This document shows, one piece after another, positions 58,656-64,000 of a stretch of DNA of 64,000 bases. Source of the stretch: Lachnospiraceae bacterium (GTDB lineage Bacteria > Bacillota > Clostridia > Lachnospirales > Lachnospiraceae); assembly GCA_009774625.1 (NCBI GenBank), contig VSOB01000005.1, positions 1-64,000 of the forward strand. The letters run 5' to 3'. The notes under the pieces were generated by a model. The model was not told the DNA's origin. It did not search any database and was given only the letters and a program-made list of their open reading frames with translations. Made by a program: the position numbers and the translations under genes. The number at the start of each line of letters is the position of its first letter. The stretch's first letter is position 1.

Positions 58656-59594
58656 ATGGAATTTCGGCATAAGCCGGTATTACTGGAGGAAACGATAACA
58701 AATTTGCGGATCAGACCGGATGGTATCTATGTGGATGGGACTCTGGGAGGAGGCGGACACAGCAGCCGCATTGCGGAGCTGCTTTCCGAAAAGGGCAGGC
58801 TGATCGGGATCGATCAGGATGATGCAGCCATGCAGGCGGCCGCTAAGCGGCTGGAGCCGTATGGACAGAGAGTGCGGCTGGTCCGGAGCAATTTCTGCCA
58901 GATGGCGCAGGTGCTTAAGGAATGCGGCAGCATGGCGGCAGACGGGATCCTGTTGGATTTGGGGGTTTCCTCTTATCAGTTGGATACATTGGAGCGGGGA
59001 TTTTCCTATAAGTACGATACGGTACTGGATATGCGGATGGACAGGCGTCAGACGCTGACTGCAAAGGAAATTGTCAATACATATTCCATGCAGGAACTGT
59101 TTCATATCATCCGGGAGTACGGGGAAGAGAAATTTGCGCAGAATATTGCCCGGCATATTGTCAGGGCAAGGGAGAAGGAAGAGATTGAAACGACAGGACA
59201 GTTGAATGAGATTATCCGGGCTGCCATTCCGACAAAGGTGAGAGCAGGAGGAGGACATCCGTCTAAAAAGACCTTTCAGGCGATTCGGATTGCCTGCAAC
59301 CGGGAGCTGGAAGTATTGCAGGATGCACTGGACTCTATGACAGATCTGCTCAGTCCGGGCGGCAGACTCTGTGTGATTACGTTTCATTCTCTGGAGGACA
59401 GAATCGTAAAGACGGCAATGCGCGGATGGGAAAATCCGTGTATCTGCCCGCCGGAGTTTCCGGTTTGTACATGTGGGAGGAAATCTAAGGGGAGAGTCAT
59501 TACCAGGAAGCCGATATTGCCGACGGATGGGGAGATGACAGAAAATAAAAGAGCAAAAAGTGCAAAACTCAGGGTATTTGAAAAGAGGGAGTAA
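58656..59594 (+). CDS. rsmH: 16S rRNA (cytosine(1402)-N(4))-methyltransferase
   Basis: Methylates C1402 in the ribosomal P site. The 312-residue protein starts FRHKPVLLEETI and has the SAM-binding YVDGTLGGGGHSSRI, LLDLGVSSYQLD, and AIRIACNRELEVL with VITFHSLEDRIVK. ATG 58656 follows AAGGAGGAT. Its place directly after mraZ is universal in this cluster. Confidence 0.97.
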   Translation: MEFRHKPVLLEETITNLRIRPDGIYVDGTLGGGGHSSRIAELLSEKGRLIGIDQDDAAMQAAAKRLEPYGQRVRLVRSNFCQMAQVLKECGSMAADGILLDLGVSSYQLDTLERGFSYKYDTVLDMRMDRRQTLTAKEIVNTYSMQELFHIIREYGEEKFAQNIARHIVRAREKEEIETTGQLNEIIRAAIPTKVRAGGGHPSKKTFQAIRIACNRELEVLQDALDSMTDLLSPGGRLCVITFHSLEDRIVKTAMRGWENPCICPPEFPVCTCGRKSKGRVITRKPILPTDGEMTENKRAKSAKLRVFEKRE

Positions 59595-59596
59595 CT

Positions 59597-60100
59597 ATGG
59601 CCGCAAGAAATCAGAAAAGACCATACGAAAGCAGAAGGACAGGTACTGGAAACAATACAACACGAAACAACATATATATATATGGAAATACAGCAAGACA
59701 ACTGGATGTAAGAACAGCGATTCGGGAAAAGCCGAAGCGGGCAAAAAACAACGCCATCAGAAGAAACAGGGAAAAGGCGATGCGGATGAATCCGGCCTAT
59801 GTATTGTTCCTGGCGTTTGCCCTGGTGGTTTCAGGCGGGATATTGATCAGTTATATTCATCTGCAGTCTGACATTACGAACAGCATCAATCACATTGCGG
59901 CTCTGGAGAGTGAGCTGAATGACCTGAGGCTGTCCAATGACGAGGAGTACAGCCGGATCGAAAGCAGTGTGGATTTGGAAGAAATCAAAAGGATTGCCAT
60001 CGAAGAACTGGGGATGACATATGCGGCAGAGGGACAGGTCGTGGAGTATGCTTCCGAAGGAAGTGATTATGTGAGACAGATAGCAGATATTCCCGAATAA
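59597..60100 (+). CDS. FtsL/DivIC-like septum protein
   Basis: A 167-residue bitopic protein in the ftsL position. A basic cytoplasmic N-terminal part of about 70 residues is followed by one helix (MNPAYVLFLAFALVVSGGIL region, about 62-85), then an external leucine-zipper-like coiled coil (AALESELNDLRL) and the short segment IKRIAIEELGMTYA, typical of FtsL/DivIC. It would help recruit the septal PBP that is encoded next. The ATG is 2 bp after the rsmH stop. Sequence similarity in this family is low, so the call rests on layout and position. Confidence 0.75.
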   Translation: MAARNQKRPYESRRTGTGNNTTRNNIYIYGNTARQLDVRTAIREKPKRAKNNAIRRNREKAMRMNPAYVLFLAFALVVSGGILISYIHLQSDITNSINHIAALESELNDLRLSNDEEYSRIESSVDLEEIKRIAIEELGMTYAAEGQVVEYASEGSDYVRQIADIPE

Positions 60101-60116
60101 GATAGCAGGTGTTTTG

Positions 60117-62297
60117 GTGAGAAAGATCATACAGAGTAACAAATTCACAACAAAGATGCAAAAGAAGCTGGTAGTACTGTTTTTATTTGTACTGTCAGCT
60201 TTCATCGGGTTAAGCACCCGTTTGATCCTGATTAACCGGGACAACGGGGAACGCTATAAGAGGCAGGTGCTTTCACAGCAGAGATATGACAGCCGCGTCA
60301 TTCCTTTTAAACGGGGCGACATCGTGGACTGCAAAGGTACAAAACTGGCGGTCAGCGAAAAGGTGTACAATGTGATTCTGGATGCCAGTCTGATGACGGA
60401 AAAGGAAGAATACATCGAGGCAACGCTGCAGGCGCTGGGAAGCTGCTTTGGTCTGGATACATCGGAGATACGGTCCTTTGTGGCATCCAATCCCACTTCC
60501 AAGTACCGGGTGCTGGCAAAGAGACTTTCCTATGATGAGATCAGTCCTTTCGTGGAGCTGCAGAATGATACGGAGAACAATCCGAATATTAAAGGCGTCT
60601 GGTTTGAGGAAGAATATGAGCGGAAGTATCCGGGCGGCAGTCTTGCCTGTGATCTGATCGGCTTCACTGGCAAGGACAATGCAGGTACATATGGGCTGGA
60701 AGAATATTATAATGATACACTCAACGGAATTAACGGAAGAGAATATGGGTATCTTAATGGTGATTCCACACTGGAACGGACCACCAAGTCAGCGATTGAC
60801 GGCAATACCATCGTGACCACCATTGATGCCAATATTCAGAGTATAGTGGAAAAGCATCTGAAACAATTCAATGAGGACAACCAAAATGCAGTAAGGGACG
60901 GGAACGGCGCCCACAACGTAGGCTGCATTATTATGAATGTGAATACCGGTGAGATTCTGGCGATGGCCAGCTATCCTTTCTATGACCTGAACGATATATA
61001 TAATCCGAAGGTGCTTCTGGGGATGAACAGGCTGGATGAGGACGGAAAGGAAACGGATGTGGTCATCACCCAGCCGATGATTGATGCCATGGACGAAGAT
61101 ACTCTTTATACACATTTGAATGCAGTCTGGAAAAACTTCTGCATTACCAGTACCTATGAGCCGGGTTCCACAGCCAAGCCTTTTACCGTGGCAATGGGGC
61201 TGGAAAGCGGAAAAATGTCAGGCAATGAGACGTATTTCTGCGGCGGTTCTCTCTGGTACGGCGGTCATGAGATCCATTGCCATCAGCGTATGGGAGACGG
61301 TATGCTGACGGTTAAGCAGGCAGTGGAAAAGTCCTGCAATGTGGCGCTGATGCAGATGGGCGAAGCCATAGGCAAAGATAATTTTCTGACCTTTCAGGAA
61401 GCCTTCGGCTGGGGTCTTCGGACCAATATTGATCTGGCTGGAGAGGCGCGGACAGTGGGTCTTGTGTACACTTCTTCCAATATGAGAGAAGCGGAGCTGG
61501 CCACTGCCACTTTTGGTCAGGGATTTAATGTGACTATGATACAGATGATAGCAGGTTTTTCTTCGTTGGTGAACGGCGGTTATTATTATGAACCCCATGT
61601 GGTCAGCAAGATACTCAGTCCTGACGGCACCACGATTAAAAATATAGAACCGCGGCTGTTAAAGCAGACCATATCTGCCAGCACTTCGGAAAAGATTGTG
61701 GATTACTGCAACGGCGTGGTAACAGAGGGGACCGGTACCACAGCCAGACCTGCGGGCTACGCCATCGGCGGCAAGACAGGAACGGCGGAGATGGTTCCCC
61801 GTACCAAAAGAGATTATGTATGCTCTTTTATGGGCTATGCCCCGGCGGATGATCCTCAGATCGCCATTTATGTGGTGGTGGACAGGCCTAATTCGGCAAA
61901 ACAGGACGACGCCAAGTATGCCACCCGGATTGTCCGGGGAATCCTGACAGAAGTGCTGCCTTATCTGCATTATTTTATGACCGAAGAACTGTCGGAGGAT
62001 GAAACTACCGAAATCAGTCAAAGCGGACTGGCCGTACAGGCGCCGGGCATAGAGCCGGCAGAGGGTGAAGAAGGTTCGGAAGGGGATCCTCAGGATCCGG
62101 AAGAGTTGGAAATCACCGGCCGGGAGGACGGAGAAGAAGGCGTGGAAGAGATGTCGGAGGAAGAACGGGAATGGCGGGAACGGATTGCAGGCTATGAAAC
62201 CGATCCGGAAACCGGCTACCTGATCGAACCGGAAACCGGTGTAAAAATTGATCCTGTTACCGGGCAGGCGGTGGAAAGTGTGCCGCTGATGGATTAG
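60117..62297 (+). CDS. Class B penicillin-binding protein (FtsI/SpoVD type) with acidic repeat tail
   Basis: Septal or sporulation transpeptidase of 726 residues. One N-terminal helix (about 15-35), a dimerisation domain (VIPFKRGDIVDCKGTKLAVS), and a transpeptidase domain with Ser351 in GSTAKPF, SCN in EKSCNVALMQMG and GGKTGTAEM. It lacks PASTA domains. Instead, the last 100 residues are Glu-rich and finish with three related 8-residue units of the type D/E-P-x-TG-x-x-x. The start is a GTG after AGGTG, with a TTG one codon earlier. A second PBP follows, like the pbpB-spoVD tandem of Bacillus. Confidence 0.9.
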   Translation: MRKIIQSNKFTTKMQKKLVVLFLFVLSAFIGLSTRLILINRDNGERYKRQVLSQQRYDSRVIPFKRGDIVDCKGTKLAVSEKVYNVILDASLMTEKEEYIEATLQALGSCFGLDTSEIRSFVASNPTSKYRVLAKRLSYDEISPFVELQNDTENNPNIKGVWFEEEYERKYPGGSLACDLIGFTGKDNAGTYGLEEYYNDTLNGINGREYGYLNGDSTLERTTKSAIDGNTIVTTIDANIQSIVEKHLKQFNEDNQNAVRDGNGAHNVGCIIMNVNTGEILAMASYPFYDLNDIYNPKVLLGMNRLDEDGKETDVVITQPMIDAMDEDTLYTHLNAVWKNFCITSTYEPGSTAKPFTVAMGLESGKMSGNETYFCGGSLWYGGHEIHCHQRMGDGMLTVKQAVEKSCNVALMQMGEAIGKDNFLTFQEAFGWGLRTNIDLAGEARTVGLVYTSSNMREAELATATFGQGFNVTMIQMIAGFSSLVNGGYYYEPHVVSKILSPDGTTIKNIEPRLLKQTISASTSEKIVDYCNGVVTEGTGTTARPAGYAIGGKTGTAEMVPRTKRDYVCSFMGYAPADDPQIAIYVVVDRPNSAKQDDAKYATRIVRGILTEVLPYLHYFMTEELSEDETTEISQSGLAVQAPGIEPAEGEEGSEGDPQDPEELEITGREDGEEGVEEMSEEEREWRERIAGYETDPETGYLIEPETGVKIDPVTGQAVESVPLMD

Positions 62298-62388
62298 GCC
62301 CTGAGGGAAACCGGTTCTTAAGGCCTGACGGAGCATAACCTGCGCCTTTGCCACATAAAATGGTATAAACTGTTTTTATGAGGCCTGT

Positions 62389-64000
62389 GTGGAAAAGAAC
62401 AAAACATTTCACCGAAAAAAGATTCTGGTTTCCTTTGTGATTTTTTTTCTGTCCTTTGTGGGACTGATGACACGGCTTTCGTATCTGATGGTGAGCCGTT
62501 CCCAATATTATGCGCAGCAGGCCAAAGAGCTGCATGAGCGGGAGAGAAGCATCAAGGCTGCCAGAGGCAGGATACTGGACCGGAACGGTGTGGTGCTGGC
62601 GGACAATAAAACCGTATGTACCATTTCCGTGATTCACAGTCAGATCAGGGACAAAGAAGCGGTGATCGATATGCTCTGCCGGGAGCTTTCTCTGGATGAG
62701 GAGTATGTGAGCAAGCGGGTGGAAAAGGTTTCTGCCATTGAGCGGATCAAAAGCAATGTGGAAAAAGAGGTCGGGGACCGGATCCGGGACCATAATCTGC
62801 CCGGTGTGAAAGTGGATGAGGACTTTAAACGGTATTATCCCTATGGAGAGCTGGCTTCTAAGGTACTGGGATTTACCGGAGGGGACAATCAGGGGATCAT
62901 TGGCCTGGAGGTGACGTATGATTCCATTCTGGAAGGGGAGCCGGGCACCATACTGACGGTTACGGATGCCAGAGGCATCGAACTGGATGCGGCGGGTGAA
63001 AGCCGGATCGAACCGGTGGACGGCAGAGATCTGGTCATATCCATGGATATGAATATACAGAAATATGCAACACAGCTTGCGTATCAGGCAATGGAAACAA
63101 AAGAGGCGGACAGTGTATCCATCATTGTGATGAACCCTCAGAACGGTGAGATCCTGGCAATGGTGAATGTACCGGAATTTGATTTGAATGAGCCATTTGA
63201 GCTGAAAGGGATCCAGACTGCGGGGATGACCGAACAGCAGAGGCAGGATGCCCTCAACGGAATGTGGAGAAACGGCTGTATCAACGATACGTATGAGCCG
63301 GGTTCCACTTTTAAGACGGTGACGGCTGCCGCCGGTCTGGAAGCGGGTGTTGTGCATACATCAGATACATTTCACTGTCCCGGTTATATTATGGTGGAAG
63401 ATCGGAGGATCCGATGTCATAAAGTGGGCGGGCATGGCAGTGAGGATTTTATACAGGCCACAATGAACTCCTGCAATCCGGTATTTGTGACAGTGGGAAT
63501 GCGGCTTGGAAGTGACCAATATTATGAGTATTTTAAAAAATTCGGCCTTCTGGAAAAGACCGGCATTGATCTGCCGGGGGAAGCGGCCACTATCATGCAC
63601 AAAAAGGAAAACATAGGCATGGTGGAACTGGCGACGATTTCTTTTGGACAGTCCTTCCAGATTACGCCGATACAGCTTGTGACAACAGCGGCTTCCTTAG
63701 TCAATGGAGGCAGGCGTGTGACACCTCATTTTGCGCTGCGGGCTTCTTCCCAGGGGGAAGAGGCGCAGGAGGAGTTTACGTATCCGGTCAGGGAACATAT
63801 TGTGTCCCTGGAGACATCGGAAACGATGAAGATGATGCTGGAGCAGGTGGTGGCCAATGGGGGCGGAAAAAATGCCATCGTGGAAGGCTATCGGGTAGGA
63901 GGCAAAACAGCCACCAGCCAGACCCTGCCCAGAGGAAGTGGCAGATATATCTCTTCTTTTCTGGGGTTTGCCCCGGCGGACGATCCTCAGGTAATGGCCA
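62389..64000 (+). CDS. Second class B penicillin-binding protein (3' partial)
   Basis: The frame runs from GTG 62389 (GAGG 5 bp upstream; the in-frame stop TAA above rules out earlier ATG starts) to the window end, 537 codons visible. It has an N-terminal helix (about 10-30), the dimerisation segment SIKAARGRILDRNGVVLADN, and a transpeptidase domain with Ser306 in EPGSTFKTV and SCN at 361. The third motif reads GGKTATSQ, that is KTA where KTG is standard. It differs from the PBP upstream throughout, so this is an old duplication. Probably FtsI- or SpoVD-like; which of the two is septal cannot be told here. Confidence 0.9.
   Translation, partial: MEKNKTFHRKKILVSFVIFFLSFVGLMTRLSYLMVSRSQYYAQQAKELHERERSIKAARGRILDRNGVVLADNKTVCTISVIHSQIRDKEAVIDMLCRELSLDEEYVSKRVEKVSAIERIKSNVEKEVGDRIRDHNLPGVKVDEDFKRYYPYGELASKVLGFTGGDNQGIIGLEVTYDSILEGEPGTILTVTDARGIELDAAGESRIEPVDGRDLVISMDMNIQKYATQLAYQAMETKEADSVSIIVMNPQNGEILAMVNVPEFDLNEPFELKGIQTAGMTEQQRQDALNGMWRNGCINDTYEPGSTFKTVTAAAGLEAGVVHTSDTFHCPGYIMVEDRRIRCHKVGGHGSEDFIQATMNSCNPVFVTVGMRLGSDQYYEYFKKFGLLEKTGIDLPGEAATIMHKKENIGMVELATISFGQSFQITPIQLVTTAASLVNGGRRVTPHFALRASSQGEEAQEEFTYPVREHIVSLETSETMKMMLEQVVANGGGKNAIVEGYRVGGKTATSQTLPRGSGRYISSFLGFAPADDPQVMA

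Noticed and set aside
62200..62297. Sortase LPXTG anchor at the end of the first PBP
   Set aside because: The PETG units are not preceded by Leu and no membrane helix or basic tail follows.

Overview
The window reads as chromosomal DNA of an anaerobic Firmicute, most likely a Lachnospiraceae-type member of class Clostridia. The reasons are a PolC-type replicase, the MEP pathway genes dxr and ispG, the orders pyrH-frr-uppS-cdsA-dxr-rseP-(x)-ispG-polC and rimP-nusA-ylxR-ylxQ-infB-rbfA-nrnA-truB-ribF, tandem class B PBPs after mraZ-rsmH-ftsL, strong GGAGG ribosome sites and roughly 50% GC. Every gene I accept is on the + strand. The many long minus-strand ORFs are codon-bias shadows. The window opens inside a lipoprotein gene and closes inside a penicillin-binding protein gene.

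Layout. (1) 1-9.6 kb, envelope and signalling: an RND efflux pair (lipoprotein adaptor plus permease) ending in a terminator, a chemoreceptor, a membrane-anchored polysaccharide deacetylase and a bactofilin with a long acidic N-terminus. (2) 9.6-22.6 kb, housekeeping: UMP kinase, ribosome recycling factor, undecaprenyl-PP synthase, CDP-DAG synthase, Dxr, RseP, IspG and PolC. A PP2C phosphatase/Ser-Thr kinase pair lies between rseP and ispG. (3) 22.7 kb: a single tRNA-Glu(CTC) under a promoter that overlaps an 11-bp inverted repeat, then about 390 bp without genes. (4) 23.1-36.3 kb, signal transduction: an HD-GYP response regulator, a soluble histidine kinase, a second regulator with a damaged HD-GYP domain, CheR, CheB, a CheY-like protein, CheA, CheW, a chemoreceptor with almost no ectodomain, an Hpt protein and a large hybrid kinase. 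No flagellar gene is present. (5) 36.4-38.5 kb: a MotA/TolQ-like plus MotB/OmpA-like pair resembling the ZorA/ZorB motor of Zorya, without other Zorya genes. (6) 38.6-47.1 kb: the rimP to ribF translation operon. (7) 47.2-53.2 kb: a Na/Pi cotransporter, an AgrA/AgrC-like pair followed by a VOC protein, a 73-residue unknown protein, and a secreted SH3-NlpC/P60 hydrolase behind a WalR-like operator. (8) 53.3-57.8 kb: rpsO, pnp (with a long leader stem-loop) and thrS. (9) 58.0-64 kb: the division and cell-wall cluster mraZ, rsmH, ftsL-like and two class B PBPs, preceded by an MraZ-type repeat operator.

The most informative non-coding signals are two leader hairpins with an identical 9-bp stem. 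Each sits between a good promoter and the first gene, one for the ZorAB-like pair and one for rimP-nusA. The others are the 18-bp dyad with TGTAAY half-sites before the NlpC/P60 gene, the AAGTGG repeats at exact 10-bp spacing before mraZ, and the imperfect stem-loop before pnp. I do not see a complete, clearly new multi-gene system. The best candidates for one are the ZorAB-like pair with its shared leader element, the flagellum-free chemosensory/phosphorelay block, and the PP2C-kinase pair embedded in the isoprenoid/replication operon.
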